Made by a program: the position numbers and the translations under genes. Shown here piece by piece: positions 25,316 through 33,939 of a stretch of DNA of 64,000 nt. The notes under the pieces were generated by a model. That model had not been told where the DNA came from. It searched no databases and worked only from the letters and a program-made list of their open reading frames with translations. Each line of letters starts with the position of its first letter. Position 1 is the first letter of the stretch. This DNA comes from Bacillota bacterium (GTDB lineage: Bacteria > Bacillota > Clostridia > Lachnospirales > Lachnospiraceae): assembly GCA_023408815.1 (NCBI GenBank), contig JAEYJO010000052.1, forward strand, positions 62,001 to 126,000. Reading direction: 5' to 3'.

Positions 25316-26666
25316 CTATCCTACCTCCTGCTTCTTCTTTCTCATTTGCTCTTCCCGATTTCTTGGCAAGCTGTATCTTCCGCATGGATTTTATCGTCTG
25401 AGTCAGCGGCCTTCTGGCCGGACATACATAACTGCAGCAGCCGCACTCGCAGCACTCCATTCCCTGATGCTTAAGAAACGCATCTTCGTTATAATGCTCC
25501 GCGTAATCCGACAGCATTTTAGGCACAATCCTGCCCGGGCATACCTCCACGCATTTTCCGCAATTGATACACGCCCCCGGCTCCATCTGGGAAACCTCAT
25601 CCTGCGTCATACAGAGGAGCGCCGACGCCGTTTTGGTGGTAGGCACATCCAAATCAAAAATGCTAAAGCCCATCATCGGCCCACCGGAGATGATCTTGGC
25701 CGGCAGCTTCTTAAAACCTCCTGCCTCGTCAACCAGCTCCCGGTAGCTCGTCCCTATCCGCACAAGGAAATTGCGCGGATCTGAGACAGCATCTCCCGTT
25801 ACCGTCACTATCCTTTGCATCAGGGGCATTCCCCTCATGACTGCATGGTAAACTGCAACGATAGTATCCACGTTATCCACGATACAGCCTGCATCCGCCG
25901 GAAGCATCTTGGAATTAATGCTCCTTCCGGTAGTCGCATAGATGATCTGACGTTCCGCACCCTGCGGATATTTCGTCTTTAAAGCCTTTACACTAATGCG
26001 CTTCTCGTTTTTTGTCAGCTTTTTTAATATATCGATACAGTCCGCTTTATTATCCTCCACTGCCAGAATCGCCCGTGCGTTATCGAACAGGCTCAATATG
26101 ATTTTAAGCCCCTCCACGATTTTTTCCGGCTCTTCTATCATCCTCCGGTAATCGGAGGTAAGATACGGCTCGCATTCAGCGCAATTGGCAATGATATAAT
26201 CTATCTTTTCCGGTTCTGAGGGCGAAAGCTTTATGAAGGTGGGAAAGCCCGCACCTCCCATGCCGACCACTCCTGCTTCTTTTATCCGTTCAATGATTTC
26301 TTCCTTCGTCAATTCCTTATAGGAATCGACTGTAGAATATTCAGTCTCTTCATATTTTTCATCATTTTCCACTATGATGCTCATTACGCTGTCCCCGGTC
26401 ACTACCCGTCTAGGCTCAATCGCTTTGACTGTACCCGAAACGGTCGCATAAACAGGAGCCGACACATAGCCGGACGCCTCCGCGATTTTCTGTCCCGCAA
26501 GCACTCTATCACCTTTTTTCACGATAGCCACCGCCGGTGCTCCGATATGCTGGGATAAAGGATATACCAAATCTCCCTTAGGCAGTACCGCTTTCATCGG
26601 TTTATCCTTGGACATGTCTTTGCCGTCGCAGGGATGTATACCGCCCTCAAATGTTAATTTCGCCAT
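25308..26666 (-). CDS. rnfC: Rnf complex subunit C, NADH-binding
   Basis: This 452-residue peripheral subunit comprises an N-terminal barrel-sandwich domain (FEGGIHPCDGKDMSKDKPMK), the NADH/FMN-binding Rossmann region (VVGMGGAGFPTFIKL), an SLBB-like segment (AGGFKKLPAKIISGGPMMG) and two 4Fe-4S motifs (CINCGKCVEVCP, CCECGCCSYVCP). It delivers electrons from the membrane to NAD+ or takes them in reverse. It is the first gene of the rnf operon; AAGGGTG lies before the ATG. The 169 bases upstream, shared with the divergent exonuclease gene, must hold the operon promoter, but no clear hexamer pair was seen. Confidence 0.96.
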   Translation of the reverse strand: MAKLTFEGGIHPCDGKDMSKDKPMKAVLPKGDLVYPLSQHIGAPAVAIVKKGDRVLAGQKIAEASGYVSAPVYATVSGTVKAIEPRRVVTGDSVMSIIVENDEKYEETEYSTVDSYKELTKEEIIERIKEAGVVGMGGAGFPTFIKLSPSEPEKIDYIIANCAECEPYLTSDYRRMIEEPEKIVEGLKIILSLFDNARAILAVEDNKADCIDILKKLTKNEKRISVKALKTKYPQGAERQIIYATTGRSINSKMLPADAGCIVDNVDTIVAVYHAVMRGMPLMQRIVTVTGDAVSDPRNFLVRIGTSYRELVDEAGGFKKLPAKIISGGPMMGFSIFDLDVPTTKTASALLCMTQDEVSQMEPGACINCGKCVEVCPGRIVPKMLSDYAEHYNEDAFLKHQGMECCECGCCSYVCPARRPLTQTIKSMRKIQLAKKSGRANEKEEAGGRIGE

Positions 26667-26835
26667 TTGTCACCCTTCTTTCTCTTTAATTCGCAGGACT
26701 GCCTCCTCAAACTGCGGCCCCGGCACTTATCAATATACTATTTTTCTACAAAAAATGCTACTGCATTTTGCAAAAACATGTTATTATAACCAAAGGAAGA
26801 TAAGTAATCTGTCCGTTTCGGACGAAAGGAGCTAT

Positions 26836-27939
26836 ATGAGAATTTTACGTCAAACCATTCATTTCGATAGTTTTAATTATCCCCTCGAAAAAATCGCTCC
26901 CCTTGAAAAAATACTTTTCATCGATATAGAAACCACCGGCTTTACGGTCAAAAGTTCTTCCCTTTACCTCATAGGCGCCGCCTATTACGAAGGAGGAAAC
27001 TGGTATGTTAAACAGTGGTTCGCTAATACCTACGAAGAAGAAGCGGATATTCTGTCCGCCTTTTTCCAATATGCCGGGAGCTACACACATTTGATCCACT
27101 TTAACGGGAATAATTTTGACCTTCCCTATCTGCTGCAAAAGTGTAAGCAGCATCATTTGCCTTATCATTTCAATCATTTCGAGGGTATCGATATTTATAG
27201 AAGGGTTTCTCCTTATAAGGGGGTTTTAAAGCTGCCCAACTGCAAGTTGAAGACGCTGGAGCAATACCTTGGCGTCGACAGAGAAGACACCTTCGACGGA
27301 GGAGAACTGATAAGCGTGTACCATAACTATGTAAAGAATCCTACCGACTATGCCTTGCAGGCCCTTACGCTTCACAACGCCGACGACATGAAGGGCATGC
27401 TTCGTATTCTCCCGATTCTTTCCTATTACGACCTCTTTCATTCCCCCATAACGCCGAAAAAAGTGCAGGCAAACTATTACCGGGATATAAACGGCAAACA
27501 ACATCAGGAAATCCTTATGAAGCTGACTCTGCCGTCTCCTCTTCCTGACGCTCTTTCAGGTACCTTTAAAGGCTGCTATTTCAAGGGGGAAGGATTGGAA
27601 GGCACCCTTCGCATCCCTCTCTATGAGGAGGAGATGAAATATTACTATTCCAATTATAAGAGCTATTACTATCTTCCAGAGGAGGATACCGCCATCCATA
27701 AATCCGTAGCCTCCTTTGTGGACAAGAGTCACCGCTTGCAAGCCAATGCGGCAAACTGCTATACCCGCAAGCTTTCTTCTTATCTGCCCCAGTGGGATAT
27801 TATATTTGAACCCTTCTTCAAGAGAGATTATAAGGACAAAGAAACATTTTTCGAGCTGACCGAGGAAATGAAAAAAGAGCGTCCGCTGTTTGCGAAATAT
27901 GCTACCCACATACTTAATATGATTGCGCAATCATACTAA
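26836..27939 (+). CDS. YprB-like ribonuclease-H-fold 3'-5' exonuclease
   Basis: This 367-residue protein has a DEDD-type exonuclease domain: FIDIETTGF (first Asp and Glu), HFNGNNFDLPYLL (second Asp) and LTLHNADDMKGML (third Asp region). This arrangement fits the YprB/COG3359 group of single-strand or structured-nucleic-acid exonucleases. The C-terminal third (from about residue 230) is Tyr-rich and unassigned. The ATG at 26836 has AAAGGAG six bases upstream. It is divergent from rnfC and ends at a bidirectional terminator shared with cheR. Substrate, DNA or RNA, is not known. Confidence 0.86.
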   Translation: MRILRQTIHFDSFNYPLEKIAPLEKILFIDIETTGFTVKSSSLYLIGAAYYEGGNWYVKQWFANTYEEEADILSAFFQYAGSYTHLIHFNGNNFDLPYLLQKCKQHHLPYHFNHFEGIDIYRRVSPYKGVLKLPNCKLKTLEQYLGVDREDTFDGGELISVYHNYVKNPTDYALQALTLHNADDMKGMLRILPILSYYDLFHSPITPKKVQANYYRDINGKQHQEILMKLTLPSPLPDALSGTFKGCYFKGEGLEGTLRIPLYEEEMKYYYSNYKSYYYLPEEDTAIHKSVASFVDKSHRLQANAANCYTRKLSSYLPQWDIIFEPFFKRDYKDKETFFELTEEMKKERPLFAKYATHILNMIAQSY

Positions 27940-27977
27940 AGTGAACAAAAAATAAGAATACTTTCCTGTTACATAAA

Positions 27978-28020
27978 AAACTACTGAATTAACAATGCCT
28001 TCCCGTTAACTCAGTAGTTT
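27978..28020. terminator. Bidirectional terminator between exonuclease gene and cheR
   Basis: AAACTACTGAATTAAC (27978-27993) pairs with GTTAACTCAGTAGTTT (28005-28020), 16 bp with one mismatch, 11-base loop, with A residues before and T residues after. It sits between two convergent genes and can serve both. Confidence 0.88.
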
Positions 28021-28025
28021 TATCT

Positions 28026-28802
28026 TTATGGTTTTTCGTAAAAGAAGGAATTCCTTCTGCCGTATCCCATATCCTTATAATTGATAATCTGCTCTGTACT
28101 GCCGATAAATAAAATCCCCTTACTTGCCAATGCCCGTTGGAACTTCACGAATACCTCGTCCTTCGCTTCCTCCGTAAAATATATGAGAACATTGCGGCAA
28201 ATAATCATATGCCATCCATCGCGATACGAGTCCTTCAGTAAATTGTGCTCACCGAATTCCACTCGTTTCTTAATATCCTCCGATATTTGATAGGATAAAC
28301 CAACCTTGGTAAAATATTTCTTCTTCAAGTCCTCCGGTACACTGGATATGCTCTTGTCCGAATACAAGCCTACCTTTGCCTTAGCGATGACCTGCTTGTC
28401 CAAGTCCGTCGCATACACTTTTATCTGCTCTAACGGAATATGCCTAGACAGAGCCATTACGAGAGAATAAGGTTCATCTCCGGTAGAGCACGCTGCGCTC
28501 CATATCTTCAGGTTCCTGCCAAACTTAGTTATCAGCTCGGGAATAATCTCCTTATCCAAGACCTGCCATTGATCGGGATTGCGATAGAATTCCGATACAT
28601 TAATCGTAAGATAGTTGACAAATTCTTCGAACTTGACACGATTCTCCTTGATATATGCGATATACTTATCATATCCCACCACATTATTTTTGGCTATCAG
28701 CGTATCGATACGGCGTTTCATCTGCTTTTCTTTATAAGAGCTCAAATCAATTTTAGTTAAATTATAAACTGCAGTCTTGAACCATTCATAGTCATAAGCC
28801 AT
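28026..28802 (-). CDS. cheR: CheR-type protein-glutamate methyltransferase
   Basis: This 258-residue protein has an N-terminal helical CheR domain (DYEWFKTAVYNLTKIDLSSYK) and a SAM-binding methyltransferase domain (IWSAACSTGDEPYSLVMAL, YATDLDKQVIAKAK, IICRNVLIYFT). It methylates glutamates of chemoreceptors in the cytosol. No other chemotaxis gene is visible; it lies 26 bases after the S1 homologue and probably shares its transcript. A role in motility or in another signalling output is open. Confidence 0.93.
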   Translation of the reverse strand: MAYDYEWFKTAVYNLTKIDLSSYKEKQMKRRIDTLIAKNNVVGYDKYIAYIKENRVKFEEFVNYLTINVSEFYRNPDQWQVLDKEIIPELITKFGRNLKIWSAACSTGDEPYSLVMALSRHIPLEQIKVYATDLDKQVIAKAKVGLYSDKSISSVPEDLKKKYFTKVGLSYQISEDIKKRVEFGEHNLLKDSYRDGWHMIICRNVLIYFTEEAKDEVFVKFQRALASKGILFIGSTEQIINYKDMGYGRRNSFFYEKP

Positions 28803-28828
28803 AGCCTTACCTACCGTAATTTATTCTT

Positions 28829-29980
28829 TTATTCCTCGGAAGTCTCTTCCTGTTCGCCGGCAATCACCGCCTCGATATCCACAGATACCACATCCTCATC
28901 GGATTCTTTCTCTTCTTCCTTCGGTTCAGGAGCGAACATCGCTTTAACGCTCAGGCTGATTTTCTTCTCCTCATCGTTGAAGTCGACCACCTTAGCCGTC
29001 ACTTCCTCGCCTGCCTTAAGTACATCGGAGGGCTTCTCGATATGATCCTTGGAAATCTGAGATACGTGAAGCAGTGCATCCACGCCGGGCTCTAATTCGA
29101 TAAATGCACCGAAATCGGTCATTCTGGCCACTTTTCCGGTTACCACATTGCCTACCGCATACTTCTGGGCGGCTGCCTTCCAAGGATTCGCATCGTCAAA
29201 TTTAAGGCTCAATGCGATTTTATTTCCAGAAATTTCTTTGATCAATACCTTTACAACATCGCCAACTTTGAATACCTTCTTCGGATTCTCCACTCTGCCC
29301 CATGACATCTCAGAAATATGGAGGAGTCCGTCTGCGCCGCCCAAATCGATAAATGCACCGAAATCGGTCACATTCTTTACCGTGCCTTCCACTACGTCGC
29401 CTTCTTTGATCGTCTCGAAAAGCTTCTTCTGCAATTCCGCTTTTTCAGCAGCGATTAACTGCTTGCGGTCGCCGATATATCTTCTTCTCTTAGGATTATA
29501 TTCGCTGATAACAAACTGAATTTCCTGACCTGAGTATTTGGACAAATCTTTTTCATAGACATCCGATACAAGGCTTGCCGGAATAAAGATTCTTACTTCT
29601 TCCACTACTACGCTCAAACCGCCGTCCAAAACCTGAGCAACCTTTGCGGTGAGCACCTCCTTGTTATTAAACGCTTCTTCGATTCTCTTATTGCCTCTGT
29701 CAGCAGCAAGTCTCTTATAGGTTAAAAGAACTTGTCCTTCGCCGTCATTTACTTTTAGTATCTTCACTTCCATCTTATCGCCCTGCTTAGCGATTGTTGT
29801 CAAATCCACGTTTGGTTCGTTGGTGTACTCATATCTCGTTAAAATACCATCTGATTTATAACCGATATTGAGAATAATCTCTTCAGGCTTTACATCGATG
29901 ACCGTACCCTCTACTACCTCTCCTGAATGTATTGTCTTAAATGATTCCTCTAACATTTGTTCAAAAGTTAATTCTGACAT
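28829..29980 (-). CDS. rpsA: Ribosomal protein S1 homologue with four S1 domains
   Basis: This 383-residue protein has four S1 RNA-binding repeats (about residues 16-85, 100-165, 190-258 and 275-345; for example GDVVEGTVKNVTDFGAFIDLGG and GNVVTGKVARMTDFGAFIELEPG) and an acidic C-terminal tail. It binds mRNA and may assist translation initiation; in Firmicutes it may have other RNA roles. The ATG at 29980 has GAGGAGG upstream. It overlaps the end of ispH by 20 bases in another frame. Many clostridia carry IspH and S1 as one fused polypeptide; here they are separate but entangled. Confidence 0.94.
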   Translation of the reverse strand: MSELTFEQMLEESFKTIHSGEVVEGTVIDVKPEEIILNIGYKSDGILTRYEYTNEPNVDLTTIAKQGDKMEVKILKVNDGEGQVLLTYKRLAADRGNKRIEEAFNNKEVLTAKVAQVLDGGLSVVVEEVRIFIPASLVSDVYEKDLSKYSGQEIQFVISEYNPKRRRYIGDRKQLIAAEKAELQKKLFETIKEGDVVEGTVKNVTDFGAFIDLGGADGLLHISEMSWGRVENPKKVFKVGDVVKVLIKEISGNKIALSLKFDDANPWKAAAQKYAVGNVVTGKVARMTDFGAFIELEPGVDALLHVSQISKDHIEKPSDVLKAGEEVTAKVVDFNDEEKKISLSVKAMFAPEPKEEEKESDEDVVSVDIEAVIAGEQEETSEE

Positions 29981-30827
29981 AATTTTGAACCTCCTCAATT
30001 ATATTATTTGGGGTCGATGCCCCGGCAGTAATACCGACCGGTGAAGCAGCTTTAAGTAGTTCTAAATGCAAGTCATCCAGTGTCTGTATAAAATGAGTGT
30101 TCTCACATTCTTTTTTGCATATTTCATACAGTTTTCTTGTATTAGAGCTGTGAGTCCCCCCTATTACAATCATGGTTTGAACCTGAGATGCAATCTGTTT
30201 TGCCTCAGTCTGCCGTTCTTCTGTTGCATTACATATGGTGTTAACAACACTAACATTGTAACCTCTTTTTGAGAAAATTTCAACTAAATCTTTAAATTTG
30301 TTGTAGTTAAATGTCGTTTGAGAAACAATACATAATTCTTCGTTTTTCAATACACCGTTATTTTTATCGTTCATGAAATCCTCCACTTCTTTTTCAGACT
30401 CCATGACGATGGTTTCTGTTACCGCCCATCCTCTGATTCCCTCTACTTCGGGATGTCCGGGATTTCCTATGATGATGATTTTCTTTCCTTCGCCGCTTTC
30501 CTTCTCCACGATTCTATGTATCCGCTTTACGAAAGGACAGGTGGCATCCACACACTCCAGACCTTGCTTATCGATGCGCTCATAAACCTCCTTGGATACT
30601 CCGTGAGAGCGTATGATAACAGTTCCCTCCGTTATCCTTCCAAGCTCTTCCATATTTTCAATTACCTGAACACCTTTTTCCTCCAGATCCTTTACGACCT
30701 CTTCATTGTGAATGATAGGCCCGAAAGTATATATCTTCTTGCCCGTTTCTATTTGCTCATAAACGCTTTCCACCGCCCGCTTCACTCCGAAGCAGAAGCC
30801 GGCGCTCTTAGCCATAATCACTTCCAT
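29961..30827 (-). CDS. ispH: 4-hydroxy-3-methylbut-2-enyl diphosphate reductase
   Basis: This 288-residue Fe-S enzyme performs the last step of the MEP isoprenoid pathway, giving IPP and DMAPP. Cluster cysteines are Cys12 (AGFCFGVKRAV), Cys97 (VDATCPFVK) and the one in NTICNATEERQ. Conserved histidines are in PIIHNEEVV and IIRSHGVSK, and NPGHPEVEG is typical. The ATG at 30827 (AAAGGG upstream) fits the family's MEV start; an earlier Met lies in structured intergenic sequence. Electrons come from ferredoxin or flavodoxin. It lies between cmk and rpsA, a common clostridial order. Confidence 0.96.
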   Translation of the reverse strand: MEVIMAKSAGFCFGVKRAVESVYEQIETGKKIYTFGPIIHNEEVVKDLEEKGVQVIENMEELGRITEGTVIIRSHGVSKEVYERIDKQGLECVDATCPFVKRIHRIVEKESGEGKKIIIIGNPGHPEVEGIRGWAVTETIVMESEKEVEDFMNDKNNGVLKNEELCIVSQTTFNYNKFKDLVEIFSKRGYNVSVVNTICNATEERQTEAKQIASQVQTMIVIGGTHSSNTRKLYEICKKECENTHFIQTLDDLHLELLKAASPVGITAGASTPNNIIEEVQNYVRINF

Positions 30828-30970
30828 CTTTTTACCCTTTCCTTTCCGCATCGAACCAAAGTGTGCTTCGCACATTCTCGCCGCCAGATTCTTGGCCGCA
30901 CAGCTTTTGTTCCGCGTGCGAAGCTGCGCATCCTGCTCGGAGCGCTTTCATTTCATGGGAAACCGAAACT
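30828..30970. repeat. GC-rich structured intergenic segment between cmk and ispH
   Basis: About 140 bases with local hairpins such as TGTGC-GAA-GCACA near 30870 and a TGCGC/GCGCA pair near 30930. Its composition differs from nearby intergenic DNA, which is AT-rich. It can be read through in frame on the minus strand (Ala/Gly/Arg-rich), but no ribosome site supports a gene. It looks like a dispersed intergenic element; this cannot be confirmed from one copy. Confidence 0.35.
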
Positions 30971-31011
30971 TTACGACTGCAACGTAACAAGGTCTTTCCC
31001 ATGAAATGAAA
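30946..31011 (-). repeat. 17-bp perfect inverted repeat spanning the cmk 3' end
   Basis: The arm at 30946-30962 (TTTCATTTCATGGGAAA) and the arm at 30995-31011 (TTTCCCATGAAATGAAA) are perfect reverse complements, with a 32-base spacer that holds the cmk stop codon. On the minus strand it forms a long stem bridging the last codons of cmk and the start of the intergenic segment. It could protect or end the cmk transcript, or be a mobile-element footprint. Confidence 0.7.
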
Positions 31012-31669
31012 AAGGTTCACACAGCTCTAAAATAGCTTTCGCCACTTCTTCTATCGTCATAGAAGAAGAATCCACAAGCACCGCATCCGCAGCTTGACGC
31101 AGGGGTGAAATCTCCCTGCTCATATCTCGTTTATCCCTCTCCACAATGTCCCTTTCTATCTTTGCCAGATCGCAGTGCTCTCCCTTTGCTGTCAGCTCGT
31201 CGAAGCGCCTCTTGGCACGAACTGAACTATCCGCCGTCAGATACACCTTTACATCGGCCCCCGGCAGGACGATAGTACCGATATCCCTTCCGTCCATTAC
31301 CACATCCGCACTGTCCGCGAGTCTGCGCTGGAGCTCCACCAGCTTTTCCCTCACGTCTTTATTGACGCTGCTTGCGGAAGCCATATTTCCCACTTCCTCC
31401 GTTCGAATCAGAGGGCTTACGTTTTCCCCGTTTAAAAGAATTATCTGCTCTCCGTTCTCATGCCGGATGGTGATATCCGCTTCCTTGCATTTTTCGCTTA
31501 TCTTCTCCTGTTCCCCTTCTCCGATTCCTCTCCTCAGAAGATAAAGCGCCATCGCCCGATACATCGCACCCGTATCGATATAAATAAAGCCTTTCCTTTT
31601 AGCCACCATCTTCGCTATCGTACTTTTCCCTGCTCCCGCAGGACCATCTATCGCTATGCTGTAGCCCAT
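30971..31669 (-). CDS. cmk: Cytidylate kinase
   Basis: This 232-residue enzyme phosphorylates CMP/dCMP with ATP. IAIDGPAGAGKSTIAK is the P-loop, IDTGAMYRA the NMP-binding segment, and VMDGRDIGTIVLP and RAKRRFDEL follow in the family order. The ATG at 31669 has GGAG nine bases upstream; an ATG three codons earlier directly abuts that GGAG. The last 14 residues (from PFSFHGK) are encoded within one arm of an inverted repeat and look like a late extension of the usual C-terminus. Confidence 0.95.
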   Translation of the reverse strand: MGYSIAIDGPAGAGKSTIAKMVAKRKGFIYIDTGAMYRAMALYLLRRGIGEGEQEKISEKCKEADITIRHENGEQIILLNGENVSPLIRTEEVGNMASASSVNKDVREKLVELQRRLADSADVVMDGRDIGTIVLPGADVKVYLTADSSVRAKRRFDELTAKGEHCDLAKIERDIVERDKRDMSREISPLRQAADAVLVDSSSMTIEEVAKAILELCEPFSFHGKDLVTLQS

Positions 31670-31690
31670 CGTAATCATCTCCTATCCTAT

Positions 31691-32929
31691 TCAGACCTTT
31701 GCCGCGCTGCTCCCTGCCAGATACCCCGTAGACCAGGCAATCTGTAAATTGAATCCACCCGTCAGTGCGTCCACATCCAGAACTTCTCCGGCAAAATACA
31801 AGCCTTTTACCAGCTTGGATTCCATCGTAGAGGGATTTACTTCCTTAACAGAGATTCCTCCCTTTGTGATAATCGCCTCCTGGAACTCCCTTGTTCCCGT
31901 TATAGTCATTTCTATATGTTTTATCAAATGAACGAAACGAAATCTTTCTTCCTTCGTTACTTCGTGAATTTTCTTTTCCCCGTCGATTCCCGATAAGCGT
32001 ATGATAACCGGAATCATCTTTGCCGGAAATAATGAGCCGAGGGAATTCCTAAATTGTTTATTTTTGTTCTCCTCAAAGTCTCTAAGCACCCGCTTATCCA
32101 ACTGTTCTTCGCTAAGCGCCGGCTTTAAATCCAGATATAGAGAAATGTTTTCTTTGCTCTTTCTCCCCGTATAATAACTGCTGGCACTAAGAATCAGCGG
32201 CCCGCTCACTCCGAAATGAGTAAAGAGCATCTCTCCGAAGCCCTCATAGAATACCTTTTTCCCATTCTGGCATAAGGCTGCAGTTACATTCTTTAACGAA
32301 AGTCCCTGAAGCTCTTTGCACCAATCCTCCTTTACTATAAGCGGCACTAAGGAAGGATAACAGGGTTTTGTGGAGTGTCCTTTCTCCTCCGCCATCCGGT
32401 ATCCATCTCCCGTGGAACCCGTGACCGGATAAGACAGCCCTCCCGCCGCCACGATAACCGCCTCTGCATGTTCCGTCTCCCCGTCCTGCGTTACCACTCC
32501 GATCACCCTGTCTTCCTCGGTCACCAATGTCTTTACAGCGGTATTCAGCCTTATATCCACGCCTAATCCCTTCATCTGTCTGTGCAATGCAGCAATCACA
32601 TCCGAAGAATGGTCGGAGACGGGAAATACCCTCTCGCCCCTCTCTATCTTCGTCTTACACCCCGCCTCCTCGAAAAAGCGGATGACGGCCTGATTGTCGA
32701 AACCATAAAAAGCACTGTATAAAAATTTCCCGTTAGTCACCACATTGCCGAATAAACTTTCCATGTCGCAAGCATTGGTCAGGTTACATCTGCCCTTTCC
32801 CGTTATATATACTTTTTTCCCGAGCTTCTCATTCTTTTCAAAAAGAAGCACCTGCCCTCCGTTTTCGGCAGCGGCGACGGCCGCCATCATACCGGCGGCG
32901 CCTCCCCCGATCACAATTATCCTGCTCAT
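31691..32929 (-). CDS. BaiN/HI0933-family flavoprotein (NAD(P)/FAD-dependent oxidoreductase)
   Basis: This 412-residue protein has an N-terminal FAD-binding motif (IIVIGGGAAGMMAAVAAAENG), KKVYITGKGRCNLTNA, a central insertion domain and a C-terminal FAD segment (LYFAGEVLDVDALTGGFNLQIAWSTG). This matches the HI0933/YhiN family to which BaiN, a bile-acid 7-dehydroxylation enzyme, belongs. The true substrate of most family members is unknown. A GGAG lies eight bases before the ATG at 32929; the ATG at 32947, four bases after the RpiR stop and with AAGGAA upstream, is also possible. Confidence 0.9.
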   Translation of the reverse strand: MSRIIVIGGGAAGMMAAVAAAENGGQVLLFEKNEKLGKKVYITGKGRCNLTNACDMESLFGNVVTNGKFLYSAFYGFDNQAVIRFFEEAGCKTKIERGERVFPVSDHSSDVIAALHRQMKGLGVDIRLNTAVKTLVTEEDRVIGVVTQDGETEHAEAVIVAAGGLSYPVTGSTGDGYRMAEEKGHSTKPCYPSLVPLIVKEDWCKELQGLSLKNVTAALCQNGKKVFYEGFGEMLFTHFGVSGPLILSASSYYTGRKSKENISLYLDLKPALSEEQLDKRVLRDFEENKNKQFRNSLGSLFPAKMIPVIIRLSGIDGEKKIHEVTKEERFRFVHLIKHIEMTITGTREFQEAIITKGGISVKEVNPSTMESKLVKGLYFAGEVLDVDALTGGFNLQIAWSTGYLAGSSAAKV

Positions 32930-32951
32930 AGTTTTTTCTCCGGTCATAAAT

Positions 32952-33893
32952 TTATTCCTTCATAAGAGGATTATTTAACATAGGCTCCTCATCGATAAAA
33001 TTAATCTCATCATTCAAATATACCTGATAATTATTCCACGCCTGCTCTAACTGCTCCAAATTGTTCTTCACATCTTTCGGACGCTTCAGACAGAGGGCTA
33101 CCACCAGCGCGTTAATGACGCTTAAAGGTGCTACCAGAGAATCCACGATGGAAACCATGTCGCTTCTGGCGAACAGATTACAGGAGGAATATAAGTTCAT
33201 AGGGGAATGTACGCTGTCGGTAATGGCGATTACCTTAGCATTTCTGTCGTTAGCGAATTCCATCGCTTTCAAAGTCCTCATGGAATATCTGGGAAAACTG
33301 ATTCCTACAATCGCATCTCTCTCACCGATCCGGATCATCTGCTCAAAAATCTCACTGATGCTGGTACTGCTTAAAAGAACTACATTTCCTCTTATCATAT
33401 TCAAATAAAAATGAAGGAAACTGGCCAATGGCTCACAACTTCGCATTCCAAGGACATATATCGTTTCGGCCTCTAAAATGGTATCCACCGCCATTTCGAA
33501 GAAAGTGCCGTCCAAATGCTCTATGGTATCTTGAATTTTTTCTATGTCAGCGTGCAGCACGGAAGTCAGTATCTCCGACTGAGTGCTCTTTCCATATTTC
33601 GCGCCTATTTTCTGTACAGTATTCAGCTTGTCCTTAACCCAGTCCTCCAGCTCCTTCTGGAATTCCGGGTATCCGTCGTAGCCGATGCCCGAAGCGAACC
33701 GTACTACGGTAGATTCGCTGACACCTACCGTCTCCCCAAGCTTCGCCGCAGTCATAAATACCGCCTGCTCATAGTGGTCGGTAATAAAAGCAGCAATGGC
33801 CTTATGGCTCTTGCTCATCTTTCCATAGCCTTCCTCTACCCTCGATATGATGCTCATGCTACTATCATTTTTGCCGCCTATCTGCTTCTCCAT
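32952..33893 (-). CDS. RpiR/MurR-family transcription regulator with SIS domain
   Basis: This 313-residue protein has an N-terminal helix-turn-helix (AAKLGETVGVSESTVVRFASGIGYDGYPEFQ), a SIS phosphosugar-binding domain (ETIYVLGMRSCEPLASFL, AIVGISFPRYSMRTL) and a C-terminal helix. It would sense a sugar phosphate or amino-sugar phosphate. No sugar-catabolic gene lies next to it; downstream are the BaiN-like flavoprotein and cmk. AAAGGGAAAG precedes the ATG. The target is not evident from context. Confidence 0.92.
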   Translation of the reverse strand: MEKQIGGKNDSSMSIISRVEEGYGKMSKSHKAIAAFITDHYEQAVFMTAAKLGETVGVSESTVVRFASGIGYDGYPEFQKELEDWVKDKLNTVQKIGAKYGKSTQSEILTSVLHADIEKIQDTIEHLDGTFFEMAVDTILEAETIYVLGMRSCEPLASFLHFYLNMIRGNVVLLSSTSISEIFEQMIRIGERDAIVGISFPRYSMRTLKAMEFANDRNAKVIAITDSVHSPMNLYSSCNLFARSDMVSIVDSLVAPLSVINALVVALCLKRPKDVKNNLEQLEQAWNNYQVYLNDEINFIDEEPMLNNPLMKE

Positions 33894-33939
33894 TTATTCT
33901 TTCCCTTTACGTTCTGGCTTCCTATATCATTATTTACAT

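Noticed and set aside
30828..31020. Short minus-strand frame (62 codons) between cmk and ispH
   Set aside because: No ribosome site and it crosses the cmk 3' end and the inverted repeat; better explained as intergenic repeat sequence.
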